This document shows, piece by piece, positions 1 to 12,756 of a stretch of DNA of 64,000 bases. Source of the DNA: Allantophomopsis cytisporea. Its lineage: Eukaryota; Ascomycota; Leotiomycetes; Phacidiales; Phacidiaceae. A program made the translations under genes and the position numbers. Below the pieces are notes generated by a model, which saw only the letters and a program-made list of their open reading frames with translations, searched no databases and was not told the origin of the DNA. Every line of letters begins with the position of its first letter. Positions within the stretch are counted from its first letter, which is position 1. The stretch spans positions 2,418,001-2,482,000 of the forward strand of contig CP103037.1 of assembly GCA_024752435.1 (NCBI GenBank), read 5' to 3'.

Positions 1-882
1 ACTTCCTCTTCTCTCGATAACTTTCCTCACTCCCTCTTCTACGACACCCTCTCCATCCCATACATACTGTTCCTTTTTTTGTTTTTGTTTTTGTTTTTTC
101 TTCTGCGCACGTGAATTGCTTTAGTCGTCGGTCGTGACGGTTAGCATACCGACACATGGTGCGCACCGGCCTATGTCTCTCGTATTACTCGGCCACAAGC
201 ACACAAACTGCGCCGTGGTACTGTGTATACGTCGTCAAGCCCTGTTGTCGCTTACGACGCCTGCCAGCCACAGTGCACGATGATGGAGGATGCTAGAATC
301 TTCATTGCCTACCAGATAGGAAATGGTGGTGCGGAATAGGTCTCTGTATGGATGTGTGGACATGGTAGGCTCTCTGAAGCTGCCGGAGCAGGGTGGAGAG
401 GAATGGCAAGTAGGAGGGAATGTTTATCGACCATGGATGGATCTTAATCTGTGTTCACTGCCACACTGGAAATATCTCTACTGCATACAATTTATCGGAC
501 GTACTGTATTTGCACGACTCCTCCCATCAATTCAATCCTATACATGAAATGAAGATGGACATTCGATTCTCAACCAACTCATAGACTGGGACGTATTGCA
601 AAGAGAACTGTCCTGGACTGATTGACATCAAGTGTTCCAGGATCTGAAAAGCAATCGTCATCAACGACGACTTGAGCTGAGTGCATCTCCATTCCCAATC
701 ATCGAGACCATGTACGCCTTGCATGTGTCTCGCTTTGCGTCAAAGTAGAACAAGCTTTCTATGCCGAGGAAACGGGTGACTATCAAGCCTGCGACTAAGC
801 ACAGGCACGACACCTCTAAATAACACCAGTACACACCACCCAATCGTACTCGTACTCGTAAACATCCAGTTGGGTACCTATA

Positions 883-925
<43 letters not shown>

Positions 926-3457
926 ACATAAATATAAGCGCCATTCTGCAACTCAATCATTCTCGAATCCCTCTACTATTATCTTGAACCTTACACCTAC
1001 ATTCCATTCTTCCCTTCATTTTCCATCTTCAATTCTACAGGGTACAGAGTATGAACAAGTATATTTGTCAGGAACATGCTAGCCACGCGACATCACTCCA
1101 TCACAGCCACGCTCGCCCTGGCCCATCCCATTCCCTCACTCAAGTCTCCACAACCCCACCGCGACATGAAACACTGACACCACTGTATCGAAATCGTGAT
1201 CATGGTCGCAACGACACACCCGTGACTCTCAACCTCTCGCTCTCGATATGCCTCCTCCCGCCCACACACCTCGGCCCATATTGGATCTCGAGGCGAATAA
1301 GCCGGTTTTGTCATGGCCGTCCGAAAGAACGAAGAGAACACCATTCGACCGATGCTCGTGATATCTGACTTACACTGTGCATTACGACAAATTGTGCAGT
1401 GCTTTTGCTCTGCTAGGCGACGAGGGCTTGGTCGTGGGTGCAATAGGATTCCATGATGTCACGGGGTTTGAGGCCGAGGAGGGAGAGGGAGAGGATGGAC
1501 GATCACGCGCGCGGAAAGAGATGGTGCATGAAGGCATTGATCCAGATCTGCAGATCGCCTCGCTCTGACTTCCCTCAGGATCGCTGGATTCCTGAGGTGT
1601 CGAATCGCACGCTTCGACACGCAGTCTTGGTTGGCGGTTATGGTTGGCATTGTGGATGCGGATATGGATGTGGGTCCCAGGCCGGTGAAGAATGCAATGC
1701 TTCGCTAAGTATATAAAGTAGGTTGGTTGGTGATCAGTTAATCTATTCTGTCGAGTCCACAGTGTTAGAGAAATGTGGGAGGTTGGAGGATTATCGCATC
1801 TACCATGGAGGACCCCGTGTTCTATGGAGCATATCGCATCTACTCAGCAGATCGCGTTTCGAGAAGACCGTCATGGCTAGATCTTCATGTTGACTTTGAC
1901 GGTCAACAAGGCGGGATTCAGATCCGCTGGCTGGTAAGTCGAGTGACAAGATAGCCAGGTCCTTATTGTGATTTTTACTGTTGTTGCTGTGGCACTTTCG
2001 CTTTTGAGTTTGATTGATGTTCGCCTTTGCTGCGGTCTTTGGGTTTTTATTTTTGGATTGTACGTCATAATGAGCATGATCGACGTTGGCTTCTTGGTTC
2101 TTAGATGTTAGACCGCGACGATCATGACATTTGATATCTCAATCTCATCAATCAGTGATTGTACAGGCCTCGAGTAGAGAACCTATTGGAAAGTTTGAGA
2201 GCTTGTTCTGCCTCTTTTGAGAAACTTTGGAGCGCAACAGGAGTTAATTTGCAAAAGAGAGGAAATTTTCTCATATCACGGGCAAATCCTAATAAGGAAT
2301 TTGGATATCCTTATATGTGCATACTCACATATGCTTGGCCTCGCAATCGATTGATGGGGATTGTAACATCCCGCTCAATCGCTCCCATGTAAGTTGTTTC
2401 CGGTGTGTGGGGGGATCGTACGGTTACCATCTATTAAGCTTCAAAATATGTGTATAGATATTTCATGTCTCCATTGCCAGAAGCCCATCTCAAACCTACG
2501 GTTCTCCCTCCCTCTGTCCTTCTTAACCCTTATGGTCTCATCATCCGACCCACATTTGTCGTTGCCGCTAACCTACGACGATAGTCAGCCAATAGTCCCG
2601 CTTGGTATGCGCGCTCTTGAGAAGTGCCATAAGTACTCTATTCTGACGCTGAGCACTGCTACTCTCTATGGAGTGGAGGACCCTTGATAACTTTAGCCCT
2701 CCCGGTAATCTGAATCACCTGCATTGGTTTTAGCTCTGAAATGATGTTCACCTCGAGTCTAAATTTTTGTCTTTGTTCTAGTCGCCGCCTATGTTTTCCG
2801 TTAAGGATCATCCCGACTAGAGCACCTTAGGCGCATGTTTTGCTGGGACATATAAAGTTGTCAAGATTCGATACTTATTGAGACCGTCGATCAAGCCTCT
2901 GATGGTATATATAATGGTATTGGTATTGGTATTCATACTTAAACATTCCGAGATGTACATTTATCCAAAATTATAAGGTTATTGAGGCTTATGCGTTATT
3001 TCAAAACAGTATAGGGACTCACAGCTGTATATTCCTGGACTTCGCTAGAGAAGATATGGATAAATCTTCTCGTTATGTCAGTCATCCGTTCAAGAGGCTT
3101 TCAGTGGTCGTGACATCTTGTAGGTCCAAAATGCGAGATCAGTCCTCAGCAAATATCTTCAACGGTCGTTTATATATACTCCTTGCTAAGAAGCGTAGGA
3201 CTAAGCGGCAGATAAGATGACTAGGTTATTTTAAGAGTGTTCGTAGAATATAACTCTACATGGACTTGGCAGGTTCAATAAAGAGGCTCTTGAATAGCCA
3301 TTCTTGTCCATATTACACTCATAATCCCTCTCGATGGCTAGAGGGAAAATACTAAATTTTGTCTTATGGTATCTATCGTGCTGGCTATGAGGGGACTGTA
3401 TTATACAAAGTGTATCAAGCAAAACCCCTTACCCATCCATCTATATTGAAGTACACG
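1..3457. other. Gene-poor stretch, no supported gene
   Basis: I see no convincing gene here. The first 110 bases are CT-rich and include a T-run broken by single Gs (about 76-100). A second CT-rich stretch at about 961-1040 also resembles a fungal leader, but the frames after it (1051-1443, both strands) are low-complexity and overlap each other without recognisable domains. A CGTACT repeat (about 844-861) and a long TA microsatellite are listed separately. Confidence 0.6.
885..921. repeat. (TA)n microsatellite
   Basis: Uninterrupted TA dinucleotide run of about 18 units. It lies in non-coding DNA. Confidence 0.95.
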
Positions 3458-4705
3458 CTATGCCACAGGTCCCGCTGTTGCTCCAAAGCTTTCGAATCGC
3501 ACCCTCTCTCCGTCAACTCCAAGCCCAACAAGGTTTCTCTTCATGTCCTCCATAAAACTGTCTGGCCCACAGATATAGTATTCGGCCTTACCCCCCAAAA
3601 ACAATTCTCTCTCCATATCCAAAACCGACAAATCCATTCTCCCCTTTTTATACTCCACATCCACCTTGCCCTGTGTCTCGTTCTTCACGAAAATAGTTGC
3701 CCTCAAATTCCTATGCTCTCTTACCAGTTTCTTCACATGCTCCCGGAACGGGAGTTCATCCACCGATCTTGCTGCCTGGATCCACGAGATTGATTGCGTA
3801 GACTCCTTTCTGGTGAGGGTATTCAGCATCGCCATCACAGGCGTCACACCCACACCCGCACTTATAAGCACCACCGGTACCTCACCTTGCGCTGCGCGCG
3901 CACTAAGATAGAAATCGCCATGTGGTGGAGAAAGTTGTACCTCCGCACCAACAGACATGCTATGTAGCACGTTCGAGATGAGGCCCGGGTGTGCAGACGC
4001 AGCACCTCTCTCCAAGTTTGAGCTCGCAAGCCCATCATCTCGCTTCACACTGATGCGGTACACAGATTCATCATAGGCGTCGCTAAGACTGTACTGGCGG
4101 GCTTGCAGATATTCGAAACCAGGGACCGCCGTGCGAAGCGATATGTAGTGACCGGGCCTATACTGCGGTAGGGCTTTTCCATCGACAGGCTTTAAGTAGA
4201 AAGACGTGATAGACGTCGACTCCTTCTCCTTGCGAGCGATGGTGAAGATGCGCCAGTCTGTCCATTGCGAGTTCGCAGCGTAGAGCTTCGCCTCAGTAGC
4301 AATCAATATACCGGCGAGTTGTTTGTACGCCGTAGCCCACGCATTGAGGATTTCGGGCGTCAGTGCATCGCCAAGAACGATTCCCATGGCCTCGAGTAGG
4401 TATTTGCCAACAATGTCGTATTGCTCTGGTTGGACGAAGAGGGAGACATGCTTTTGAGTTATATTCTCGATTGCGGATGAGAGCATGGACAGGTTGTCGA
4501 TGTTCGCGGCATAGGCATATAAAGCGCCTGCGAGAGCGCGTGGCTGGTGTCCGTTTACCTGCTTAGTTTTGTTGAAGATGTTGAACAGGGAGGGATGTGC
4601 ATTAAGCATATTGTTGTAGAAGAGGGTGGTTATGGTATTGCCATGCTCAACTAGCACTGGGACAGTCGATTTGATGATCGAGATTTGTTGCGGAGACAGC
4701 GACAT
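3458..4705 (-). CDS. YHB1: Flavohemoprotein (nitric oxide dioxygenase)
   Basis: Intronless gene for a 415-residue flavohemoglobin, the usual length for the family. It oxidises nitric oxide to nitrate using O2 and NAD(P)H. The N-terminal globin domain (about 1-140) has the B10 tyrosine Y30, the distal E7 glutamine Q54 and the proximal haem ligand H86 in the IxQKH motif. The ferredoxin-reductase half follows, with the FAD motif RQYSLS near residue 207, an NAD-binding ISAGVGVTPV segment and YYICGP near the C terminus. Organisation matches E. coli Hmp and yeast Yhb1. No signal peptide or peroxisomal tail is visible, so it is probably cytosolic. The start is the first in-frame ATG and aligns with the family N terminus. 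It stands alone between long non-coding gaps. Confidence 0.97.
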   Translation of the reverse strand: MSLSPQQISIIKSTVPVLVEHGNTITTLFYNNMLNAHPSLFNIFNKTKQVNGHQPRALAGALYAYAANIDNLSMLSSAIENITQKHVSLFVQPEQYDIVGKYLLEAMGIVLGDALTPEILNAWATAYKQLAGILIATEAKLYAANSQWTDWRIFTIARKEKESTSITSFYLKPVDGKALPQYRPGHYISLRTAVPGFEYLQARQYSLSDAYDESVYRISVKRDDGLASSNLERGAASAHPGLISNVLHSMSVGAEVQLSPPHGDFYLSARAAQGEVPVVLISAGVGVTPVMAMLNTLTRKESTQSISWIQAARSVDELPFREHVKKLVREHRNLRATIFVKNETQGKVDVEYKKGRMDLSVLDMERELFLGGKAEYYICGPDSFMEDMKRNLVGLGVDGERVRFESFGATAGPVA

Positions 4706-5399
4706 CTTGAATCGGTCTGATATTTCTCTCCAACAAGACGTTATGTTGATTTGGATATTTATATATGATTCAGTATCCGAGAGTGATACTTACGTATTAC
4801 TCATCAATGGGTTTTGTAGTTGGTGACAGAAAGATAAAGTGAAGAAGCAGGAATTGAAGTATGAAGATCAGAACAATAGAACGATCACCTACCTTCTCAC
4901 CTGTTTCTTATAAGGAAAGTGAAATGAAAGACGAATCTTGTAACAGGCACGAGAAAATAGGGACTGAACAAAAACTTCATCTCATGAGCTGACTACAGCT
5001 TGCCCTTCCATAAAATTCTCGTAGTTGGGCCTTTAACTTCGTGTCTGCATGGGCACAGACGGGATAGCATCATAACTGTGCAACTTGAGGCAACTCGATG
5101 TTTTTCGTCGAATTGCCGTCTGTCAAGTATGGCCTGATGTCAGCAAATCTGCACAGTCAGTCACATAACATCTCCGCGGCAAGGTCCAGAAAATAGCCTA
5201 AGATGGAGAGAGCACAAGGAGACATCTTTCTCCAAGGAGATGTTGTGTATTTGTGATCCGTGACACTCGTCTCGCCTTTTTATTATGGGGACTCGGGACG
5301 GAGCGATTCGGGGATGTCGGCTGACGGCAACCAGCGATGACAGTATTAGCCGATATACGACAGGCACGTGGTTTGTATAAGTAGGAGAAAGATATCCAT

Positions 5400-5785
5400 T
5401 AGCCTATAAATTCTAGATATTTGCCTTCAGGCATACTAGAAATTATATTTCGGCTCAAGCTAGAGTTTATACATTATTTTGATAAAAATCGTAGAAATTA
5501 TATATAATACCAGAAATTATACTTCGATTCTAAGAGCTTTAAAGGAAATCTATCAGGCTATAATTCATAAATAATCTCTATATTAATTACTAGAAATTTT
5601 ATATCGACGGATATCTTTTCAAACTTCGAAAAATCCGTCAGGATATAATTTTTAGTTTTCAATACTAGAAGAGGTATAAATTCTAGCTGGAATCGAGATA
5701 TAATTTCTAGTATTTTATGTAGAGATTATCTGTAAATCATAGCTCGGCATATGTCTTTCGAAGCTTCAAAAGAACTCTATTAGGC
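5400..5785. repeat. AT-rich decayed repeat with inverted arms
   Basis: Very AT-rich block in which a degenerate unit around tactagaaatta recurs in both orientations. The clearest arms are about 5553-5608 and 5693-5750, which are imperfect inverted copies sharing a gataatctcta-type core followed by tactagaaatt. Differences are largely transitions. This looks like a small foldback or MITE relic altered by repeat-induced point mutation; that interpretation is inference. Confidence 0.55.
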
Positions 5786-6431
5786 TATTCGATTCAGATG
5801 TAGATTTGCTTTATCCTAAGTCTACCATTTACTTGGGTATATTGTCTCAGCTCATTGTGCACCAGACTCCATACCGTTACGCTGAGCTCTTCGTGAGTAT
5901 CAGCAAGCTTTCCCCATGCGACTAACTTCCGTGATCTAGATACTTGTAGTTGTTCTATGTTGAGTGCTGACATACTATTACTAGTGTCAGTTATTGTGAA
6001 CACGTCCTCATGGCTTAGAGGAAGAGCACAAGTCTAGGTAGGAGATAGGCAGATTCATGTCTCTGATACAGCTTACAGTAGAAATCAGAAATCGAAACAA
6101 GATGTTGTAAGTGCAATGAAAACTGACTGTGAACGAGAAGGTTGATTATCTTGAGAACAGTTCGAGGAGATATGGTTCTGGAGTATGTATAAATCAAGAT
6201 CTAAGAGTGAAGATAGCAGGTATCAAAAGAGATTTGATGAGAAGGTAAAGGGATTATGTGAAGCGTTGAGCTTTCCATAGCTGCATGACGATTGTAAATT
6301 TAATAATAGATGGATAAAAAATGGCTATAAGCGAAGGGAAATCCATCCATATCTGGAAGTAGAATCTTTATCACCATCAAATGATATGAGTCATGTAGTT
6401 TATCTCTCCTACGGCCAGCTTGGTGTTGAAA

Positions 6432-6450
6432 ATATATATATATATATATA
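6432..6450. repeat. (AT)n microsatellite
   Basis: Short AT dinucleotide run just downstream of the SDR stop codon. Confidence 0.9.
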
Positions 6451-6470
6451 CCATGACTATAGTTAAAACC

Positions 6471-7479
6471 CTAAGTGCTCCACTGGTATCCACCTGGAGC
6501 TAGAGCACCATTCAAAAAGGCCAGATGAAGCAGCTTCTTCTCTTTGATCTCGTCTTGATGCCGAATCATCTCATCAACATCCCAATTGACAGAGTAAAAT
6601 CCACCACGAAGGAACTCCGCAGCAGGAGTTTGCAAGAACAAAGTAACTCCACCTGTCAATGCAGCTTTATCCTTAGCAAAAGGAGTAAAAGAATCAACCA
6701 CCATTCCCCTTCCACCCTCTACCTCAACTATTCCAGGATGGATAGAAAAGACACGAAGGTCAGGATGTTCTACCAAGTCAGCTCCACCTTCTCATACACT
6801 GGAAATAATACATACCAAGATCGAGATACTCCCCCAACTTAATAACAGCCAACTTCGACGCGGAGTATGATGAAATCCCTGGAGCAAGGAACGATGCGCC
6901 AAGAGAAACAACATTAATAACTGTTCCTTTCCCACCCGTCGCGGCAATGAAGAAGTGCACCATGTTATACGTGCCGTGCACATTAACCTCGAAATCATTC
7001 CACCACGTATGTGGTGGAACCTCCCCTGTCATCGCATTATGGTTCATACTGCCTGCCGTGTTAATCAGCACGTCTACCCTGCCAAATTCTTGTGTCGCCT
7101 GGTTGATAATGCGCGAGGCGTCGGTAGCTGAGGTGATATCGCCTGGGACTACAAGTGTTGGGACATGCAGTGTAGATGCAAGTGTTTTTAGTAAGGAGGC
7201 ACTGCGTCCTACCAGAACGATTCCCGAGGCGGAGGCTTGCGACCAAGACTGAGCAACGGCCTATAGCTGTTATGTTAATTGAGAGGGTTGAGGGTATTCG
7301 AGAGAGATGGTACTTGCGTATCCAACGCCGCCAGCCGCTCCTGTGATGATCACGATTTTGTTGTTTGCTTCGAGGGCGGGGTTGTCTGGGGAGACGGCGG
7401 GGTAGACTTCCCGGTGGATGCCATGTGTAAGTTGAAATGGGGCTGTGAAAGCATCTGAGTCCAAGGGCATGTTTGCCAT
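6471..7479 (-). CDS. Short-chain dehydrogenase/reductase (SDR)
   Basis: Three exons: 7318-7479, 6816-7260 and 6471-6769, giving 301 residues. SDRs are NAD(P)-dependent oxidoreductases; the substrate cannot be told. Visible motifs are the Rossmann loop TGAAGGVGY (46-54), NTAG (121-124), a serine in the VVSLGAS strand, and the catalytic pair Y186-xxx-K190 in YSASK. Intron 1 (7261-7317) starts with GCAAGT and ends in TAG; it is the only junction found that keeps the Rossmann fold continuous, so it is a GC-AG intron. Intron 2 (6770-6815) is GT-AG with a CTGAC branch site. An in-frame upstream ATG at 7593 exists, but its extension is unlike the family, so 7479 is preferred. No neighbour suggests a pathway. 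Confidence 0.88.
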
Positions 7480-8282
7480 GTTTGAAAATATTTTTTTATT
7501 AAAAATATCGTGGAGAAGGGTATTGAAGAGTGATGGTGGAAGATCTAATATAACGGTGTTGATAGGATAAGGAGTGATGATAAGACGGTCCAAGAGTAAT
7601 ATACCACCGTCATGATCTCTGGCTTAAGAAGAGCTTACTGAATCAGCGGAATTAGTTCCCAATGATCTATAATCAGTCCATTATATATGTGTGCTATATT
7701 GGCTGTAGATTGGTGATCCAGGAAGCGTGCCTTTCGTGTTTTGTAGGAAATAAGTACGGCTTGATAAGCATTAATCACAAAAGGAAACTCATGACGCGCA
7801 GAAAGAGCGGCATGATTCCGAGGATAATTCCTAATATTATGTGAGCGACTATGAGGCACCGGTGGCCTGAATTGAGAATCCCGTGATGTGGTGATGATGG
7901 GAAAGCTTCAGGCACCGGTAGCCTCAATGTAGCGACGATATGATGAGGCACCGGTGGCCTTACGTAGCGATGTTGTGATGAGGCACCGGCGGCCTTGCGA
8001 CACGAGATGAGGGGAACACGCTACAATCATGTCTGTGGATTTTCTTGGAGCTCGTATTGTGTTAGTGACTGTTATTATCTGGGTTTAATAACGATACCTG
8101 AGGAATTGGATGTCTGAAAAGCAAGTTTGCATAAATTCTTGTGTTGCCTTTCCTACTCCCTCCATTTCCCACCAATGTATCCACATTCGGAATTCTCTCA
8201 ATATGCTTGATATTTTCATCTACAAAAAACGAAAGATTAATCAATCCAACCCTCAAGATGGAGATCTAATTCGAGCTTAGTC
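7480..8282. other. Intergenic region with four ACCGGT repeats
   Basis: Putative promoter side of the SDR gene. No gene seen. Contains the spaced repeat described next. Confidence 0.6.
7854..7995. repeat. Four spaced near-palindromic ACCGGT boxes
   Basis: The 15-mer aggcaccggtggcct occurs at 7854-7868 and 7946-7960, with one-base variants at 7910-7924 (gta in place of gtg) and 7981-7995 (ggc in place of gtg). Start-to-start spacing is 56, 36 and 35 bases. Copies 2 to 4 also share flanking tagcgacgat/gtgatg-type sequence, so part of this is a ~36-bp tandem repeat. Each box is almost its own reverse complement around ACCGGT. Confidence 0.85.
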
Positions 8283-8910
8283 TCACTTCCAAACTCCTTC
8301 CTCAACTGGGAAAGTGTGACGTTCTCCGGTTCTAGAATTCCATAACTCATTCCCTTGCTTCTGCACTTTATCCACGTCTTCGAGTTTGCTAGACGCTGGA
8401 GCCAAGATAATTCCCATCTGGTATAAGGTGAGTACAGGCCGCCACTTAAGTTCAGGGCTGAATGGTCTTAAGGTCGTTCGCAGTGGGCTCAAGTCTCTCA
8501 ATCTTCGTGTGCCAGAAACCAATAAATACAATATGAATGAGATCAACGTCGATCAATAGAATGGCTCTAATATCACTGGTATCTGGGTGATGAACAAGAT
8601 GATCGTAAACCCCAACACCAGTAATATCAAGGACATCCGTATCAGGGTTCACGTAAGTTGGGTAGAGACATTGACATTCATGACCTGGTAGAGTTCGAGA
8701 ACGGAGTTGACAAGCACCATACTCTGGTTTGTACAGTAACTTGAGGACTTTTAGCGCTTCATATCTAGACTCTTGGTTGACTTGTAGGGCTACTGGTACT
8801 GGAGTATTGTGATATTTGGCGATACGAGGTTTGGAGATGGTGATTTTCCAGATCATGCATCGGATCTCTAATGGGAGCTTATTGAAGTGAAACTTTGTCG
8901 GGTAGTTCAT
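8283..8910 (-). pseudogene. 2EXR-domain protein, reading frame broken
   Basis: The N-terminal part (152 codons, 8910 to stop at 8452) starts with a 2EXR-type segment: FxxLPLEIRCMIWK near residue 10 and ALQVNQESRYEALK near residue 41. 2EXR proteins are abundant in filamentous fungi and have no settled function. Protein-like sequence continues after the stop in the next frame down to 8283. Dropping one C from the CCC at 8455-8457 would join both parts into one protein, so a homopolymer indel (real or an assembly error) is the simplest reading. An 85-nt intron from the GT after codon 124 to the AAG before TGGCGG would also restore frame, but its branch site sits too near the acceptor. The gene may also simply end at 8452. 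Confidence 0.55.
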
Positions 8911-11900
8911 AGCTACTAAGAGGCTCTTCTTATTATTTCGTTAGGTAAGGTCTGAGAATGGGGTGCGGATTGGGCATACTTAGATGAGAGATTGAGGATG
9001 TAACTACGCATTTGCAACTTCCAAGTCTTTCCGGCCCTTGATGAGATAACGTTAAGATATGGTTGCTGAAGTGAGAAGAACTGAATGACTTGATAGTCAA
9101 TGTGAAAAGATAAATCTTCTGGTGTTCAGTGATTGCTAAAATCCTGGCGTTGAAAGACGATGATCACATCTACGAGAGAAAGTGGAATTTTGATGATAGC
9201 ACAGCTGTCATTCAATTGTCTGTATTGCTGTTGGCAATAAGACGAGCTAAGATGTAACTGATATCAAATATGTAATACCTGGCTTCAGTCAATAATATCA
9301 ATATCCTGGAGAAGGGACGTTGTCGCAAAAGTCAAGTGTTGTGGATTTTGTAAGTCGTGGCATAAGTACAGTGGCTCCGAATGATTGAACTAATTCGGCC
9401 CTTGACAATTTGGCCACGAGCAATTCGACGTCCTTAATGCAAATACGTGTAGGTGAAATCAAACAGGTGGGAATACAAAGATGTTGAAAGTGAGCGAAGT
9501 GGCTGCTCATGTTGAAGCCAACAGTGTCTAATCCTGAGGAGATTGCAAGATCTATTTATAACCATTTGTATTATATAGTATGCGCAACCATGAAGAAGCA
9601 CTTTCCTCTTTTTAGGATCAACATACGGTTTATTCTCTTCGATATGTATCTAACACGGTACTGTGACAACTCCATGCATCGTGTGGTTCTCAATTATCAA
9701 GACGGTTAACCTCGTAAAGTTAAAAAAACTCTAGATCCTCAGCCGCCGTAAAGGTTCACCTGATCTCTTATCATCAAACTTAGAAGTAATATACTTCAAA
9801 CACTCAAGAACACAGGATGTACAACGACATGACTTTTGTTGCTGATATGTGAAAGAAAGCAGCAAAGATTCAATCCTCCTAACATGTTGTCGACATGGAG
9901 GCAACCCCGAATATATTCTGATGCCTATCTTAAGATTTGATGCCACAATTCACCATTCCACAAGAGACCAAAGCAATTCCCGTATAACAGTGACAATGAA
10001 CTCGAACACAAAGTTTTTCAAATCCACAACCATGTTACCTACCTGTTGCACTCCGAGCCTCTCCTCTCTTATCACGATGGCCATCCTCTTTGAAAGCAGT
10101 ATGAACCTACTTTGCAGAAAGATATCTATTCATGGTAATCAAACTTGCGCAAAGACCTATACTGAGTACAGCTTCGGTCAACCCGTTTCAACGATCGATA
10201 GCCTAACAACAGCATCGATCCGCGTATCCGAAGCCTTCGTGCTGTCCGATATCAGACGATGTGGGGTAGCGCAACGAAATCAGGTTGAAGAATTATTGGC
10301 TCATGTTGTGCATAATGAGATAGAACGAGAGAAGGGGATGGAACATTCAAGGTGTGTCGAACGCGAAAGCATCATTTGCCTCTGACTGCATCCTCGAGGT
10401 GGTACCATCTAATTTGGCTGCAACTTGAGCTGCAAATACATGATATACAAACAAGTTTTCAGTGTCGATCGATGGGTAGACGGGGCCGGATGGGATGAGC
10501 TGGGATGGCAGGAGGGGTTTGGAGACGTGTTGGTAATATATTTGTAGTTGCGATGATGCTAAGGGAAATTTACAAATAGCTGTTTCGTCTTTTGCATCAA
10601 TCGTGTTCGAAATGAACATGAGATGGGTGTTTGCCGGCAGAAATTTGATTGTTTCTTTTTCCGGTCTCTTTGCTGATCGTTCATGGAGATCGACGTCAGT
10701 TGCAGATATCGTGGATTCGCAATGCTGGTGGGATAGGTACCCTGCCTGCTCCAACGATGTTCACAAACAACATTGACCCTCTTTTCCTTGTAATCGTAGA
10801 TCCTCACTGGTCGGGTACGTAGAGCACGTCTGCGTCAAGATTTAAGATGCCAGGTTGAGATAAAGATGGTGGTGGTAAATTTATCGTACGGAGCAGTCAT
10901 AGTATGAGATGGCTGCGAACCGTAATTGTTAATGTTAATATTGAATTCGATATGTCTATTCGCAAAGTACACCACTGCGAACCTAGACCCTGAGTGTGTA
11001 TAACCCCCCCAATATCCCTGACATATTTGTTTGATTCGCCCTCTTCATATCAATTTTAAGGGGGAATCTGTGACGGAGTAAAAAGACATCACTGTGCCAT
11101 TGTGGCTTGCACAGATCTCGCATTATATATCTGCAGCCTCACATCCCCTAAACCCAAGAATCATGCGTTCGCAACCTATCATGACGTCTGAGGTTGTTTT
11201 CTTCTACATCCCTACCGTTGAAACGCCGAGATTCAACCTTTACAGCTTCCGGTTATACGACAGAGCGCCAGGAACATTCATGCGTAGCTTGAATGATTGT
11301 AGATGGAATAGAATAATTACGACTGGAAGGCCCGGTTGAACTTTTAAGAGATGATTCAAATGAAAACCATGTTGCAGGCAGAAAGAAGTAGGGACGTCAC
11401 CGATAATAATGTGAAAATCAGTATCGATGCACACTGCTGAAGAGTCTCGAATTGGAACAGAAGATGCGGAGCAGTAAAGAATTCCCTTTCTCGATGGACT
11501 TTCATGTTGAATGCCAAGGGAAAGCGGTCGTCACAGACCACAAAAATGCCACATCCGGTGGCAAGTGGGGAGTTGGACTCGGGCGTGTACTCAGTTCATT
11601 CTGGAATTGGAGGAAGTGGCATTGAAGCAGTTCGTTTTTGGGATGCTGCTGGGTAGTGCATATTCATTCTCTGGAGATGCATGGAAGGATTAGGATATGT
11701 ACCGGGTTCCGAGTGAGATCCCCCTGGCGAGAGATGCTTCTTCAATTGCGAACCGATGGATATGAATGATGTCTCCACAGGTACCTAGGTAGAGTAGTAA
11801 TAGACCAGGCACACACACCCACCAACACACAACAAACATGATCGAGTCTATGATATTGACGGAGTCAGAGGAGAGCAAAGATGCCATCCCATTGACATTG

Positions 11901-12756
11901 ACCATGAGTTGTCATTGTCCCTATCGCTCACACCATGGTCGTTCGTTATCTAAGACATTCACCAGGATCTCTCTCAAGGATGTTGTTGCCTGTTACAGCT
12001 CCTCTGGCGCTTAATTCCCTACATAGAATGGGTGGGAAGATGTTGGTGGCGACGGGTGGCTTGTCACATCACATCACATTGATTCAATCAACTTGCACCG
12101 AGTCATAAACATCAATAGCGAAAGGGAGATTGAGTTGAGTTGAGCGTATTTACATGCATTCGTTTGCAGTAAAACCTGGTTGAGTTGAGGTGAAAAAGTA
12201 ACAGGTGGGGCGAGAGTGGCTGCACCGTCGATTCGTTAGGTAAAGAAGCTCCGTAACTTACTTGGGTCAGGTACGTACCGGATGTTGAGTTCCCTCTGTC
12301 AAATCATATCCATGTATTATGTATTGGTTAGTATTTTTCTAAACATGCCGGAGCTTTTGAGTTTTCAATGAGAGCGAAAGAAAAAAAAAAAGTAAAAATT
12401 TAAGAATTAAACAATAAATAAAAAGTCCATGTGTACTTGAAATATACATACGTACGTACGAGATTCTCCCGCAGAAGAATTATAGCGTGGATATGGGGCC
12501 TGATAGGTGAATAATGATCTTTTTCTCCGTACTCTATTCCTCTACTCCATTTATGCTTCTCTATTCTATCCTCTTTCAATTTAATCCAATTCAATTCATG
12601 CGGACAGATGTCCGGACAAGCATAGGAAAGAACAAGCATTCCGTCTGTCATGTCATTATTCTACTGCTGCACGCTGACGTGCATTTTTATCATTTGATTC
12701 AGATAACTCAGCATTCCAGCTGAATTGGAATTAGCCACAGACAGGATCAGGCTTGG

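Larger units (their letters stand above)
4706..6470. other. Non-coding gap with AT-rich repeat
   Basis: Upstream region of the flavohemoglobin gene and downstream region of the SDR gene. It holds the AT-rich inverted-repeat block near 5.4-5.8 kb and a TA tract at 6432-6450. Frames in it are short and unconvincing. Confidence 0.6.

Noticed and set aside
1051..1443. Overlapping 105- and 116-codon frames on opposite strands
   Set aside because: Neither has a recognisable feature, and both are histidine/proline/arginine-rich as expected from CT/GA-biased DNA.
9849..10385. 178-codon plus-strand frame
   Set aside because: No recognisable motif, no leader, and composition resembling translated non-coding DNA; it overlaps minus-strand frames of equal quality.
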